Source: Bradyrhizobium rifense (GTDB lineage Bacteria > Pseudomonadota > Alphaproteobacteria > Rhizobiales > Xanthobacteraceae). From it: a stretch of DNA of 63,953 nucleotides. Made by a program: the position numbers and the translations under genes. The DNA lies in the NCBI RefSeq assembly GCF_008123425.1, contig NZ_VSSS01000092.1:1-63953 (forward strand), read 5' to 3'. The notes beneath the pieces are model-generated. The model saw only the letters and a program-made list of their open reading frames with translations, was not told where the DNA came from and searched no databases. Positions 52,694-62,355 of this stretch are shown piece by piece (positions within the stretch are counted from its first letter, which is position 1; each line of letters begins with the position of its first letter).

Positions 52694-53335
52694 ATGAGTA
52701 AACCTGTCGTAATCGGAGGGATTATCGCTCCGGATTCAGATCTCGCTCGCAAAGCCGCTGCGCTGGCAAAGCAGGCCCATTCCCAGGTGCTGCTCAATCA
52801 TGTGCATCGGACGTGGTGGTTTGCCGAGTTCCTCGGCCGAAAAAGAAAGATGAAGTACGATCGCGAGCTTCTCTACATCGCGTCGCTGCTCCATGACCTC
52901 GGCCTTTCGGCGTCGCACGCCGCCGACAAGCGATTTGAAGTCGACGGCGCTGACGCCGCAAGCCGCTTCCTGCTTGCGAACGATTACCCGACGTCGAAAG
53001 CCGAGATCGTCTGGGATGCCATAGCGCTCCACGCCCTCGCCGACATCGCCGACCGCAAGCAATCGGAAGTCGCGCTCGTCCATTTCGGCGCACACGTCGA
53101 CGTCATGGGACTTCGTATGGAGGAAATCACCCCGTCCCTGATCGACGACACCCTCGCTCTCTATCCGCGGATCGGAATGAAAGCGGCGTTCACGGAAGCG
53201 TTGGCCGAAGTCGCAAGAAAGAAGCCGCATACGGCGATTGGTACTGGCCTGGCCGACATCGGACGGCGTCTCGTGCATGGTCTTGAGATTCCGAACGTAT
53301 GCGACATCATCCACGCAGCCCCGTTCGAAAGTTGA
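52694..53335 (+). CDS. HD domain protein (cyanamide-hydratase-like)
   Basis: The 213-residue protein has an HD-type metal core: LLNHVHRTWWFAEFLG, then YIASLLHDLGLS with the His-Asp pair, and a later ALHALADIADRK histidine. The layout resembles DDI2/cyanamide-hydratase-type HD proteins, which hydrate nitriles or cyanamide, rather than ppGpp hydrolases. GAGGAGG precedes ATG 52694. It is co-directional with and probably in the operon of the alpha/beta hydrolase. Confidence 0.85.
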   Translation: MSKPVVIGGIIAPDSDLARKAAALAKQAHSQVLLNHVHRTWWFAEFLGRKRKMKYDRELLYIASLLHDLGLSASHAADKRFEVDGADAASRFLLANDYPTSKAEIVWDAIALHALADIADRKQSEVALVHFGAHVDVMGLRMEEITPSLIDDTLALYPRIGMKAAFTEALAEVARKKPHTAIGTGLADIGRRLVHGLEIPNVCDIIHAAPFES

Positions 53336-53429
53336 CGATGCAGCCGAAATCCCCCACTGGCCTCTCATCCGACCCGCGGCACTGTGGCGTTCGAAGGCGA
53401 GCGCTTAAAAGCGCGCCAAGTCGCATAAG

Positions 53430-53467
53430 ATCGTAGAGTGGCGAAGAAAATCGTGGAGCGGGTGAAG
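53430..53467. repeat. direct repeat copy A (tRNA-Gly 3' end derived)
   Basis: These 38 bases differ from copy B at 63629-63666 at only two positions. The last 14 (TGGAGCGGGTGAAG, 53454-53467) equal the CCA-side acceptor end of tRNA-Gly read in reverse. The similarity continues, weaker, about 27 bases to the left. The repeats lie 10.2 kb apart and enclose the second sugar cluster. Confidence 0.8.
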
Positions 53468-53640
53468 CGCTCCGATCGGTTCGAGCCCTCGATCACCGCG
53501 AAACTCCACCAGCGCGACCATGACGTTTTCCGCCGCCGGTGGCATGCCGACTGCCGTGGTCTCGTAGGCAACCGCACATGCAGCCTCGACACGATGGCCT
53601 CCAGCAGCGAGCCGCATCGACCGACTGCTTTATGGATGTG
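53468..53640 (-). other. gene-remnant sequence next to direct repeat copy A
   Basis: On the minus strand a frame reads VEAACAVAYETTAVGMPPAAENVMVALVEFRGDRG and then runs into the repeat. It looks like the tail of a real protein but has no start signal or family I recognise. It is probably debris from an earlier insertion at this site. The whole gap 53336-53647 holds no intact gene. Confidence 0.35.
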
Positions 53641-53647
53641 TCGGCAG

Positions 53648-54823
53648 TTACGTCATCCGAACCCAGGCGCCTTTGCGTGTCGCGGACTTCACGGCAGCTT
53701 CGATGAACTTCACGCCTTCCAGGCCATCCTCAACAGTTGGGAAGATCACGTCAGGATCTGGCTTTTCGCCGGTCTCTGCCGCTTGGATGGCGCGCGCCGC
53801 CTCAGCATAGATGGTCGCGAAACCTTCAAGGTAACCCTCAGGGTGGCCAGAGGGGATGCGGGTGACCCGACCCGCGTCGCCCAAGACGCCGGCGCCGCCC
53901 CGGGTCAGGAGCTGCTTCGGCCGGCCGTAGGGCGTGAACCAAAGCTGGTTGGGATTCTCCTGCGCCCATTCGAGGCCGCCTTTGCTGCCGTAAACACGCA
54001 ACGTCAGGCCGTTCTCATTGCCGACGGCGACCTGGCTCGCCCAGAGCATGCCCTTGGCGCCGCCTTTCCACCTGAGGAGGATCTGGACATCGTCATCGAG
54101 GCGCCGCCCCTCGACGAAAGTCGACAGTTGTGCGAGCAATTCGTCGAGCTCGAGCCCGGTGACGAAGCAGGCGAGATTGTAGGCGTGGGTGCCGATGTCG
54201 CCGATGCATCCGCCGGCGCCGGACCGAGCCGGATCCGTGCGCCACGCCGCCTGTTTATGGCTGCTCGCCTCCAATCGCTCGGTCAGCCAATCCTGGAGAT
54301 ATTCGGCATGGACGAGCCGAATCTCCCCGAGGTCGCCATTCGCGACCATGGCGCGGGCCTGCCGGACCATGGGATAGCCCGTATAGTTGTGCGTCACCAC
54401 AAACACCTTGCCACTCTTCTTGACGAGCGCCACCAGCTCTTCGGCCTCTGCGACGGTCGTCGTCAGCGGCTTGTCGCAGATCACGTGGATTCCGGCTTCA
54501 AGAAAGGTCTTCGCGACCGGGCTGTGCATGTGATTTGGAGTTACGATCGAGACCGCCTCGATGCCGTCCACTCGCGCGGCTTCGACCGTCGCCATTTCTT
54601 CGAAGGAGCCGTAAGCGCGATCGTCGGCAATGCCGAGTTCCTTCGCCGAGGCCTTGGCCCGAACCGGATCGGAAGCAAGCGCGCCGGCAACGAGCTCGAA
54701 CTGGTCGTCGATACGCGCCGCGATGCGGTGCACGGCGCCGATAAAGGCTCCTTGGCCGCCACCGACCATGCCGAGCCGGATACGACGATGACCGCCAGCC
54801 TCATTGCTTGCTTCGATAGCCAT
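53648..54823 (-). CDS. Gfo/Idh/MocA family oxidoreductase
   Basis: The 391-residue NAD(P)-dependent sugar dehydrogenase has a Rossmann start IRLGMVGGGQGAFIG, the lysine motif ICDKPLTTT, and the active-site GGCIGDIGTHAYNL, which supplies the Asp and His of the family. The full-length C-terminal alpha/beta domain is present. The DIGTH form resembles glycoside 3-dehydrogenases such as levoglucosan dehydrogenase (recollection, not a search). It is the last gene of the minus-strand run from 62193, 14 bp after the isomerase-fold gene. Confidence 0.9.
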   Translation of the reverse strand: MAIEASNEAGGHRRIRLGMVGGGQGAFIGAVHRIAARIDDQFELVAGALASDPVRAKASAKELGIADDRAYGSFEEMATVEAARVDGIEAVSIVTPNHMHSPVAKTFLEAGIHVICDKPLTTTVAEAEELVALVKKSGKVFVVTHNYTGYPMVRQARAMVANGDLGEIRLVHAEYLQDWLTERLEASSHKQAAWRTDPARSGAGGCIGDIGTHAYNLACFVTGLELDELLAQLSTFVEGRRLDDDVQILLRWKGGAKGMLWASQVAVGNENGLTLRVYGSKGGLEWAQENPNQLWFTPYGRPKQLLTRGGAGVLGDAGRVTRIPSGHPEGYLEGFATIYAEAARAIQAAETGEKPDPDVIFPTVEDGLEGVKFIEAAVKSATRKGAWVRMT

Positions 54824-54837
54824 ATTGTTCCCCTCGC

Positions 54838-55893
54838 TCAGGAGATGCCCAGCATCTTGCGGTTCGCCTGCTGGTCCGCACCGGAACCTGCGAAATCGTC
54901 GAACGCTTTTTCGGTGACGCGGATGATATGGTTATTGATGAACTCCGCGCCCTCGCGCGCACCTTGCTCAGGATGCTTCAGCGCGCATTCCCATTCGAGC
55001 ACCGCCCAGCTCCCGTAATCATACTGCGTCAACTTCGAGAAGATGGCGCCGAAATCGACTTGTCCATCGCCGAGCGAGCGGAAGCGGCCGGCACGGTCGA
55101 CCCAACTTTGGAACCCGCCGTAAACACCTTGGCGGCCGGTCGGATTGAACTCGGCGTCCTTGACATGGAAGGCTTTGATACGCGCGTGGTAGATGTCGAT
55201 GTAGTCGAGGTAGTCGAGCTGCTGCAGCACGAAATGCGACGGGTCGTAGAGCAGGTTCGCGCGCTTGTGGTTATTCACACGTTCGAGGAACATTTCGTAG
55301 GAAACACCGTCGTGCAAATCCTCACCCGGATGGATTTCGTAGGCGAGATCAACGCCGTGCTCGTCGGCATGGTCAAGGATCGGTCGCCAACGCTTTGCGA
55401 GCTCGTCGAAGGCGGCCTCGACGAGGCCGGCCGGACGCTGCGGCCATGGATAGATGTAGGGCCATGCAAGCGCGCCAGAGAAGGTCGCGTGCACAGTGAG
55501 CCCGAGACGCTTGGAGGCCAGGATCGCGCGCTTGACCTGGTCGACGGCCCACTCGGTACGCGCCTTGGGATTGCCGCGGACTTCAGGTGCAGCGAAGCCG
55601 TCAAACGCCGCGTCATAAGCCGGATGGACGGCGACGAGCTGGCCCTGGAGGTGGGTCGAGAGCTCGGTGATGGAAAGGCCGTGGCGAGCTGCGATTCCTT
55701 TCAGCTCGTCGGCATAGGTCTGCGACTCCGAGGCCTTCCTTAGATCGATGAGCCGCCCATCCCAGCTCGGAATCTGAACCCCCTTGTAGCCGAGCGAGGC
55801 GGCCCATCCGCAGATCGAGTCGAAGGAGTTGAACGGCGCCGCGTCGGCAGCGAACTGAGCGAGGAATATCGCTGGTCCCTTGATCATCTTCAT
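54838..55893 (-). CDS. sugar phosphate isomerase/epimerase-fold protein (AP endonuclease 2 family)
   Basis: The 351-residue TIM barrel has family metal ligands in LAYEIHPGEDLHDG, LYDPSHFVLQQL, KAFHVKDAEFNP and AVLEWECALKHPEQG. Related enzymes epimerise keto sugars or carry out beta-elimination/hydration on 3-keto-glycosides. It is adjacent to a Gfo/Idh/MocA dehydrogenase, and the pairing is repeated at 56049 and 57224. A 155-bp gap separates it from the next gene upstream. Confidence 0.9.
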   Translation of the reverse strand: MKMIKGPAIFLAQFAADAAPFNSFDSICGWAASLGYKGVQIPSWDGRLIDLRKASESQTYADELKGIAARHGLSITELSTHLQGQLVAVHPAYDAAFDGFAAPEVRGNPKARTEWAVDQVKRAILASKRLGLTVHATFSGALAWPYIYPWPQRPAGLVEAAFDELAKRWRPILDHADEHGVDLAYEIHPGEDLHDGVSYEMFLERVNNHKRANLLYDPSHFVLQQLDYLDYIDIYHARIKAFHVKDAEFNPTGRQGVYGGFQSWVDRAGRFRSLGDGQVDFGAIFSKLTQYDYGSWAVLEWECALKHPEQGAREGAEFINNHIIRVTEKAFDDFAGSGADQQANRKMLGIS

Positions 55894-56048
55894 CGAATGC
55901 TTCCTTCTGCCGTCGACGCTCCAGCAGCACGCGCCCGCCGAGCTCGATATTCCACCAAAACCCGCCTCCCCTCGCTGGTTCCAGGAGACAGAGCGGGCAT
56001 TTCACCCAATGTCTGTCGCCAGGCAATCATCTGAGGGACTGTCGCGAT

Positions 56049-57209
56049 TCAGAACGTCTCCTCGCCCCACAACGCCATCGCATCGACGTCGGACAGCGGC
56101 GCCGGTCGCTCGACGCGCGAACGCACTGCGATCTCCCCGCCTTCGGCACCGGCCTTAAGGATCGCATGCTTCACCTCCAGCGCGTGACTCGCCAACGCGC
56201 CGGAGGAGCGGTGTGGCGTGCCGCGCAGCACCGCACTTGCGAGTTCGGCGATGCCGAGGCAACGATAGTTCGCCTGGTTCGGTATATGATCGGCCCAATT
56301 CGGCGAGCGCCAGTTGGGCTTGCCGAATGGCCGGTCGTCAGCTGTGACCGAGATCCAGTCGCCGCCTTTCTCGGTGTATTGCACCACGCCCCCAAAGAAG
56401 TTGGGATCCGGCACGCGTAGCGAGCCCTCGGTGCCGTAAAGCTCGATCGGCGGATGTCCGTGTTTCCAGACGTCCCAGCTCATCGCAAAGATGATGTCGG
56501 CGCCAGACTCGAAATGCAGCAGCGACATCACCGTCGTTGGCGTTTCCACCGCGATGGTCTTGCCGTTCATCGGCCCCTTCGAGGTAACGAGCCGATTGGC
56601 GAAACCGGCGCTCGCACGTCCCTGCACCGAAGCAACCGGCCCCAACAGGTTGATGAGGGCCGCAAGGTAATACGGCCCCATGTCAAGGATCGGCCCGCCG
56701 CCCGGCTTGAAGAAGAAGGTTGGATCGGGATGCCAATGCTCCATGCCATGCGACATCAGGAAGCAGGTGCCATAGAGCACCTTGCCGATCCGACCCGTAT
56801 CGACGAACTCGCGTGCTGTCCGTCCGCCGCCGCCAAGGAAAGTATCCGGTGCGCAGCCGAGCTTCAAATCGCGACGCGACGCCTCCGCGACCAAGGTCGC
56901 GGCGTCGTTGGCCTCCACCGTAATCGGCTTTTCGCCGAACACGTGCTTGCCGGCGCTAAGCGCCGCGTGGCTCACGCCGTAGTGCGCACTCGGCGTGGTG
57001 AGATTGACGATGATCTGGATGTCGGGACGCGCCAGCAGCGCCTCGATCGACAACGCCTCGATGCCGAACTGCGCTGCCTGAGCTTGTGCGGCCTCCGGCC
57101 GCAGATCGGCACAGGCGACCAGCTTGAGATTGCGGAATTTCGGCATGTTGTGCATGTAGATCGTCGAGATGTTGCCGCATCCGACGATGCCGACACCGAG
57201 CTTAGCCAT
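56049..57209 (-). CDS. Gfo/Idh/MocA family oxidoreductase, second
   Basis: The 386-residue enzyme starts MAKLGVGIVGCGNISTIYM (57209, GGGGGATCGG upstream; the frame is open to 57350). The lysine motif is VFGEKPITVE. The active-site segment is GGPILDMGPYYLAAL, with Tyr where the other paralogue has His. The two dehydrogenases therefore probably act at different steps or in opposite directions (3-oxidation and later reduction). It lies 15 bp downstream of the second isomerase-fold gene. Confidence 0.9.
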   Translation of the reverse strand: MAKLGVGIVGCGNISTIYMHNMPKFRNLKLVACADLRPEAAQAQAAQFGIEALSIEALLARPDIQIIVNLTTPSAHYGVSHAALSAGKHVFGEKPITVEANDAATLVAEASRRDLKLGCAPDTFLGGGGRTAREFVDTGRIGKVLYGTCFLMSHGMEHWHPDPTFFFKPGGGPILDMGPYYLAALINLLGPVASVQGRASAGFANRLVTSKGPMNGKTIAVETPTTVMSLLHFESGADIIFAMSWDVWKHGHPPIELYGTEGSLRVPDPNFFGGVVQYTEKGGDWISVTADDRPFGKPNWRSPNWADHIPNQANYRCLGIAELASAVLRGTPHRSSGALASHALEVKHAILKAGAEGGEIAVRSRVERPAPLSDVDAMALWGEETF

Positions 57210-57223
57210 GATCCGATCCCCCG

Positions 57224-57985
57224 TCACGTCCATGACGACACGGTCTCGCGCGCCCGGCGCGCGAAACGGGCGACGTCGTTCGGCTTGTCGTGTTCGGCGA
57301 CGAACAGGGAGACCCCGGCCTCCTTCATCGCCGCGAGCAGCGCCGTCCAATTCATGGTGCCGTGGCCGGGATCTGCCCAGCCGTCCTCATCGGCGCATTG
57401 TCCCGATGGTGCGAGATCCTTGATGTGGCAGGCGACCAGGCGCTGCGCATGCTTCTTGATCTCGGCGACCGGATCGCCGCCGCCGCGCACGATCCATGCG
57501 AGATCAGCCTCCCAGATGAGGTCGGGAGCCTCCTCGAAAAGGCATTCGAGATAGGTCTTGCCGCTTCCGGTGCGGCCATATTCCCAATGATGATTGTGCC
57601 AGCCGAACTTGAGCCCCTCGCCGGTCACCGCCTTGCCGATCTCCGCAAGCTGGCGCCCGATCCCGCGCCATTCCTTTTCGCCACCCTCGCGCTCACCCAA
57701 TGGCGGGGCCGGCGCGAAGACGGTCTCGATCCCCAGCTCCTTGCACATCCTCGCCGTGCCGACCGTATCCTCACGCAGCCGGTCGAGGCCGACATGGGCG
57801 CTCGGCGCAGTCATCCCGTGGACATCGAGGAGCTTCTTCAGCGTCTCGGGATCGTTGAACAGTCCGCCCCAGGGCTCCACCATTGTGTAGCCGAGGCTGG
57901 ACAGCAGCGCGAATTGTGCCTCGAGCGGGTTAATGGAGCGGGCGGAATAGAGCTGGATGGAAAATCGGTCGATCGGTTGGGTCAT
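57224..57985 (-). CDS. sugar phosphate isomerase/epimerase-fold protein, second
   Basis: The 253-residue TIM barrel is shorter than the gene at 54838. Metal-ligand segments are FGWHNHHWEYG, IWEADLAWIVRGGGDP, VACHIKDLAP and FVAEHDKP. This compact form is common among keto-sugar epimerases and 3-keto-glycoside lyases/hydratases. It is expressed with the second dehydrogenase and follows the ABC ATPase gene by 26 bp on the minus strand. Confidence 0.9.
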   Translation of the reverse strand: MTQPIDRFSIQLYSARSINPLEAQFALLSSLGYTMVEPWGGLFNDPETLKKLLDVHGMTAPSAHVGLDRLREDTVGTARMCKELGIETVFAPAPPLGEREGGEKEWRGIGRQLAEIGKAVTGEGLKFGWHNHHWEYGRTGSGKTYLECLFEEAPDLIWEADLAWIVRGGGDPVAEIKKHAQRLVACHIKDLAPSGQCADEDGWADPGHGTMNWTALLAAMKEAGVSLFVAEHDKPNDVARFARRARETVSSWT

Positions 57986-58011
57986 GTCTCGCTTTCGGCT
58001 GCGTGGAGGAT

Positions 58012-59097
58012 TTAGAGGCGTTGTCCGCTCGCCTCGTCGAACAGCGACAGGGCGTCGGCAGGGAATCGGACGGCGAGGGCGTCACCTGCACGCACCTGCG
58101 CGTCGGCGTCGCGGCGGAAGGAAAAGGCGGTGCCGTCGGCAAGACGACACCAGATGAGCGTGTCGGCCCCCATCGGCTCGACCATCTCGACACGCGCAGG
58201 CACCGAGGATTGATCGTCGGCCCCCGTCATCTCGATATGCTCGGGGCGGATGCCAAGAACGACCGGTGCGTCGGTGGGCTGACTCCGAAAGACGTAGCCG
58301 TTCAGGCCAAGCCGGTTTACGCCGGCGACGAATACCATTTCGCCGCCGCGCGCGAGCCTGCCGGGAATGAAGTTCATCGCGGGGGAGCCGACGAAGGAAG
58401 CGACGAAGCGGTTCACCGGTTCGCGATAGATCTTCTTTGGCGTATCAAGTTGCTGGATCACGCCACCCTGCATGACAGCGATGCGGTCTGCGAGCGTCAG
58501 CGCCTCGATCTGGTCGTGCGTCACGTAGATCATGGTGGCACCGAGCCGTGCATGCAGCCGCTTGATCTCTACCCTGAGCTCGGCGCGCAACTGGGCATCC
58601 AGATTGGATAGCGGCTCGTCGAACAGATAGACGCCGGCATGACGCACCAGCGCCCGTCCGATTGCGACACGCTGACGCTGGCCGCCGGAGAGCTCGCTGG
58701 GACGGCGCTCGAGGAGACTGGTGAGCCGCAGCATCTGCGCGGCCTCGCCGACGCGGCGCTCGATCTCGCTCTGCGGCGTGCCCGCGACCTTCAGCCCGAA
58801 CGACATGTTCCGCCGTACGCTCATGCGCGGATAGAGCGCGTAGCTCTGGAACACCATTGCGATGCCGCGATCCTTCGGTTCTGCCCAGGTGACATCACGG
58901 CCGCCGATATGGATCTCGCCGCCCTTGACGTCGATCAGCCCGGCGATGGCGTTGAGCAAAGTCGACTTGCCACAGCCGGACGGCCCAAGCAGCACGAGGA
59001 ACTCGGACTCACCAACGTGGAGATCGAGATTTTCCAGCACCTTCAGGCCGCCAAAGCCGATCTGCAGGCTCCTGATATCGACGCTCGATTTCTGCAT
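58012..59097 (-). CDS. sugar ABC transporter ATP-binding protein (UgpC/MalK type)
   Basis: The 361-residue protein has Walker A GPSGCGKSTLLNAIAG, signature LSGGQRQRVAIGRAL, Walker B VYLFDEPLSNLDA and a TOBE-like C-terminus (LGIRPEHIEMTG). It is six bases from the permease gene upstream. It powers the importer of the 53.6-62.2 kb cluster. Confidence 0.93.
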   Translation of the reverse strand: MQKSSVDIRSLQIGFGGLKVLENLDLHVGESEFLVLLGPSGCGKSTLLNAIAGLIDVKGGEIHIGGRDVTWAEPKDRGIAMVFQSYALYPRMSVRRNMSFGLKVAGTPQSEIERRVGEAAQMLRLTSLLERRPSELSGGQRQRVAIGRALVRHAGVYLFDEPLSNLDAQLRAELRVEIKRLHARLGATMIYVTHDQIEALTLADRIAVMQGGVIQQLDTPKKIYREPVNRFVASFVGSPAMNFIPGRLARGGEMVFVAGVNRLGLNGYVFRSQPTDAPVVLGIRPEHIEMTGADDQSSVPARVEMVEPMGADTLIWCRLADGTAFSFRRDADAQVRAGDALAVRFPADALSLFDEASGQRL

Positions 59098-59103
59098 GGT
59101 GCG

Positions 59104-59997
59104 TCAGCCTTTCACGGCGCCGGCGGCAATGCCGCGCACGAACCAACGCCCGGAGCCGAAATAGACGACGAGCGGCAACAGCGCGGTCAACAGCGTCGCC
59201 GCCATGTCGACATTGTAGGCGCGCTCACCTTGCGTCGAATTGACGATGTTGTTGAGCTGCACCGTCATCGGCAAATTGTCGCGGCCGGCGAAGATGAGCC
59301 CCAGGATGAAATCGTTCCAGATGCCGGTGGTTTGCAGGATCACCGCGACCACGATCATGGGCGTGGCCATTGGCATCATGATGAGCGCATAGATCTGGTA
59401 GAAGCCGGCGCCGTCGACGCGGGCGGCCTTGAACAACTCGACCGGCAGCGATGCGAAATAATTGCGGAACAGCAGCGTCATGGTCGGAAGGCCGAAGATC
59501 GTGTGGATGATCACGATGGTGAGGAGCGACTGCCCGAGCCCGGTGAAGGAGAACACGCGCACCAACGGATAGATGAACACTTGATAGGGGATGAAGGCGA
59601 CCACCATCATCGCGCCGAACAGGATGTTGGCGCCGGGCAGACGCCATAGCGATAGCGCATAGCCGGTGAGCGAGCCGATCAGAATGGAGATGCCGACCGA
59701 CGGCACCAGGATGCGCAGCGAGTTGAAAAAGCCGATCTTGATGCCCTGGCAGGTCAGGCCGGTACACGCCGACGTCCAGGCCTTGACCCACGCGTCGATG
59801 CTGGGAGCTGCCGGCAAGGCCAACAGATTGCCCTGCCGGATCTCTGCCATCGGCTTCAGCGAGGTGACGATCATCACATACAGCGGCAGCAGGAAGTAGA
59901 GCGCGGTAATGAAGATGAAGGCATAGAGGCCCCAGCGCGCCGGGGTCATGCGCTTTGGCCGGCGAGAGGCGGGCAAGAGCTGCGCCACCGCGGTCAT
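59104..59997 (-). CDS. sugar ABC transporter permease (MalG-like, CUT1)
   Basis: The 297-residue six-helix permease has the EAA loop DGAGFYQIYALIMMPMATP. ATG 59997 overlaps the stop of the upstream permease as ATGA, so the two are translationally coupled. The much longer open frame to 60780 is a shadow of the neighbour. Residues 48-75 contain a periplasmic loop with two cysteines (SACTGLTC), possibly a disulfide. Confidence 0.92.
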   Translation of the reverse strand: MTAVAQLLPASRRPKRMTPARWGLYAFIFITALYFLLPLYVMIVTSLKPMAEIRQGNLLALPAAPSIDAWVKAWTSACTGLTCQGIKIGFFNSLRILVPSVGISILIGSLTGYALSLWRLPGANILFGAMMVVAFIPYQVFIYPLVRVFSFTGLGQSLLTIVIIHTIFGLPTMTLLFRNYFASLPVELFKAARVDGAGFYQIYALIMMPMATPMIVVAVILQTTGIWNDFILGLIFAGRDNLPMTVQLNNIVNSTQGERAYNVDMAATLLTALLPLVVYFGSGRWFVRGIAAGAVKG

Positions 59998-60872
59998 CGC
60001 ATCTCTCCCTTGCGCGCGCGCCAGTAGAGATAGGGCGCGACCACCGCGATCACCGTGATCAGCATGGTGGTGGCCGCCGCTGTCGCAAGCCCGATATTGG
60101 CGCGTTCGAACAAATGATCCATGACGAATTTGGCGGGCACCTCCGAGGCGATGCCCGGTCCGCCATTGGTCATCGCGACCGAGAGGTCGTAGAGGCGCAC
60201 CACGCCGGTCGACAGCAGCACCGCGGCGGTCGCAAAGCTTGCGTCCATCATCGGAATGATGATCGACACATAGACCCGCCATTTCGGCAGGCCGTCGACC
60301 CGCGCCGCCTTCCATATCTCCTCGTCGACGCCACGCAAGCCAGCGAGCATGATCGCCATCACGAGGCCGGAAGCCTGCCAGACGCCCGCGATGACCAGGC
60401 AATAGATCGCGGTCTCCGGCCGCACGATCCAGTCGAACGTCGCGCCTTCGAAGCCCCAGCTGCGCAACACATGCTGGATGCCGAGCGTCGGATTGAGCAG
60501 CCACTGCCAGACGAGGCCCGTGACGACGAAGGACATCGAATAGGGATAAAGATAGATCGAACGGATCGTGTCCTCGGCGCGCACCCGCTGATCGATCGCA
60601 ACGGCCAGCAGGAAGCCGATCAGAAGCGCGAGTGAAACGAACAGCACACCGTAGATGACGATGTTGTGGACCGAGGTGATCCAGCGATCGTTGTTGAACA
60701 ACATCTCGTACTGCCGGAGCCCGATGAAATTGTTGTTCGGCAGCATGCGCGAATTGGTCAGCGATATCCACACGGTCCAACTGGTGGCGCCGATATAGAC
60801 GACGAACATCACCAGCAGTGCCGGCAGGAGCGCGGAGATCGCGGAGAGTCGTGAGGTCAGCGAAAGACGCAT
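59994..60872 (-). CDS. sugar ABC transporter permease (MalF-like, CUT1)
   Basis: The 292-residue inner-membrane protein has six helices and the EAA loop DGLPKWRVYVSIIIPMMDA. It pairs with the MalG-like permease by ATGA overlap. It follows the binding-protein gene after a 76-bp gap containing a hairpin. Family markers PYSMSFVVTGLVWQWLLNP and VWQASGLVMAIMLAGLRG are typical of CUT1 glycoside importers. Confidence 0.92.
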   Translation of the reverse strand: MRLSLTSRLSAISALLPALLVMFVVYIGATSWTVWISLTNSRMLPNNNFIGLRQYEMLFNNDRWITSVHNIVIYGVLFVSLALLIGFLLAVAIDQRVRAEDTIRSIYLYPYSMSFVVTGLVWQWLLNPTLGIQHVLRSWGFEGATFDWIVRPETAIYCLVIAGVWQASGLVMAIMLAGLRGVDEEIWKAARVDGLPKWRVYVSIIIPMMDASFATAAVLLSTGVVRLYDLSVAMTNGGPGIASEVPAKFVMDHLFERANIGLATAAATTMLITVIAVVAPYLYWRARKGEMR

Positions 60873-60907
60873 CGCATCGCCGGATTGAGGAGAGGTCGAC
60901 GGGCAGG

Positions 60908-60937
60908 AAAGGCGGCCGCAGTTCGTCGGCCGCCTTT
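60908..60937 (-). terminator. 11-bp hairpin between binding-protein and permease genes
   Basis: AAAGGCGGCCG (60908-60918) pairs with CGGCCGCCTTT (60927-60937) around CAGTTCGT. On the transcribed strand it is followed by a short pyrimidine run (CCTGCCC). It mirrors the hairpin at 46499 in the first sugar cluster. Confidence 0.6.
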
Positions 60938-60948
60938 ATTGTGATGCA

Positions 60949-62193
60949 TCACTCCTGGGACTTCAGCACCGCGGCAACCTTGGCGGAGAATTCATCGGCG
61001 CTCATACTGGTGTTCCAATATTGCGAGATCGCATCCTGCAGCGCACCGATCAGCGCCGGCGGCGCCAGCATGTCGCCGGACGGCATTTGCTGGGCCTTGT
61101 CTGCGACATAGCGCATGCCCTTTTGGGCACAAGCGTCGAGTGCGGACGCATCGACATCGCTACGCACCGGGATCGAGCCCTTCTTCAGCGCGAACTGGAT
61201 CTGGGTCTCGGGCGTCAGCATCAGTCTCGCCAACGTCATCTGCGCCTTGGTGGTGGACGGGTCCTTCGCCTTCGGGAATACGAACACGTCGCCGCCCATC
61301 ACATAGCCGCCACTGCCATTGGACAGCACGGTGCAGCCGTAATCCTTCTCGGGGACTTTGCCGGCGGCGATGAACTCGCCCTTGGCCCAGTCGCCCATGA
61401 TCTGCATTCCGGCCTTGCCCTGGATGACCATGTTGGTCGCGTCATTCCAGTTGCGGCCGGGCGCGCCAGCATCGACATAGTCCTTGAGCTTCTTGTAGGT
61501 GACGGCGACCGCCTTGAACTCGGCGCTCTGCGCCAGCGAGGTGTCGCGCTTGCCGAGGATGCCGGTCCACATCTGCGCGCCACCAGCGCCGATCATGACC
61601 GCGTTGAACAGATTCTGTTCCCAGTTCTTCTGGCCTGAGAAGGCCAGCGGGATCACCTTGCCCTCGGCCTTGAGCTTGTCGAGAATAGTAATCGCGTCAT
61701 TCCAGGTCTTCGGCTCGTCGGCGCCGACAGAGGCAAGCACAGCCTTGTTGTACCAGAGCCAATTCTGACCGTGGATGTTGATCGGCACCGCATACATCTT
61801 GCCCTTGCGGGTCGCCGCGGCAATGATTGCGGCGGGCATCACGCCTTTCCAGTTGCCTTCGGTTGCAATCGCATCGACATCGGCGAGCAGATCGCCCTCC
61901 ACCAATTCGTCGAACTGTTTGCCGGTGTTGAGCTGCATGGCGGTCGGCGGATTGCCGGCGACGGTGCGGCTGATCGCGGCGTTTCGTGCATTCGCAGCGC
62001 CGGCGACTGCGCTGTCGATCCAGGTGCCGCCAGCCTTGTTGAACTGGTCGGCGAACACCTTCACGGCGGCCGCCTCGCCGCCGGAGGTCCACCAGTGGAT
62101 GACCTCCGCCTTCATCTCTTCTGCGGAAACTGGCGCCGAGGCCCAGGCCGTGGCGACAATCGCTACCGATGCGAACAACGTGCGCTTCATCAT
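60949..62193 (-). CDS. sugar ABC transporter substrate-binding protein (CUT1)
   Basis: The 414-residue periplasmic protein has a signal peptide (MMKRTLFASVAIVATAWASA, cleavage near VSAEE) and family-1 binding-protein features: VIHWWTSGGEAAAVKVFADQFNKAGG and WNDAITILDKLKAEGK. It is the first gene of the minus-strand operon, divergent from LacI. It likely binds a monosaccharide or 1,6-anhydro sugar (inference from neighbours). Confidence 0.92.
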   Translation of the reverse strand: MMKRTLFASVAIVATAWASAPVSAEEMKAEVIHWWTSGGEAAAVKVFADQFNKAGGTWIDSAVAGAANARNAAISRTVAGNPPTAMQLNTGKQFDELVEGDLLADVDAIATEGNWKGVMPAAIIAAATRKGKMYAVPINIHGQNWLWYNKAVLASVGADEPKTWNDAITILDKLKAEGKVIPLAFSGQKNWEQNLFNAVMIGAGGAQMWTGILGKRDTSLAQSAEFKAVAVTYKKLKDYVDAGAPGRNWNDATNMVIQGKAGMQIMGDWAKGEFIAAGKVPEKDYGCTVLSNGSGGYVMGGDVFVFPKAKDPSTTKAQMTLARLMLTPETQIQFALKKGSIPVRSDVDASALDACAQKGMRYVADKAQQMPSGDMLAPPALIGALQDAISQYWNTSMSADEFSAKVAAVLKSQE

Positions 62194-62273
62194 TCCCTCC
62201 CGGATTGGCCTTTTGCAGGCCTGTGTAATTCGTCTTACGGCCCTTAAGGGCTCGCTATGGCTTTACATGCCGT

Positions 62274-62289
62274 ATGTAATCGATTACAT
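62274..62289. promoter_or_regulatory. LacI-family operator, perfect 16-bp palindrome
   Basis: ATGTAATCGATTACAT is fully symmetric with a CG centre, 67 bp before the LacI start and 81 bp before the divergent binding-protein start. An additional ACAT..ATGT pair abuts it on the left (62263-62276). It is the likely site of the LacI gene at 62356. Confidence 0.8.
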
Positions 62290-62355
62290 CGTGACGCTAG
62301 CAGAACGTCGAGATTTTGCAAGTCCCGTCATGACGCCGAAATCGCGAACCTCGAT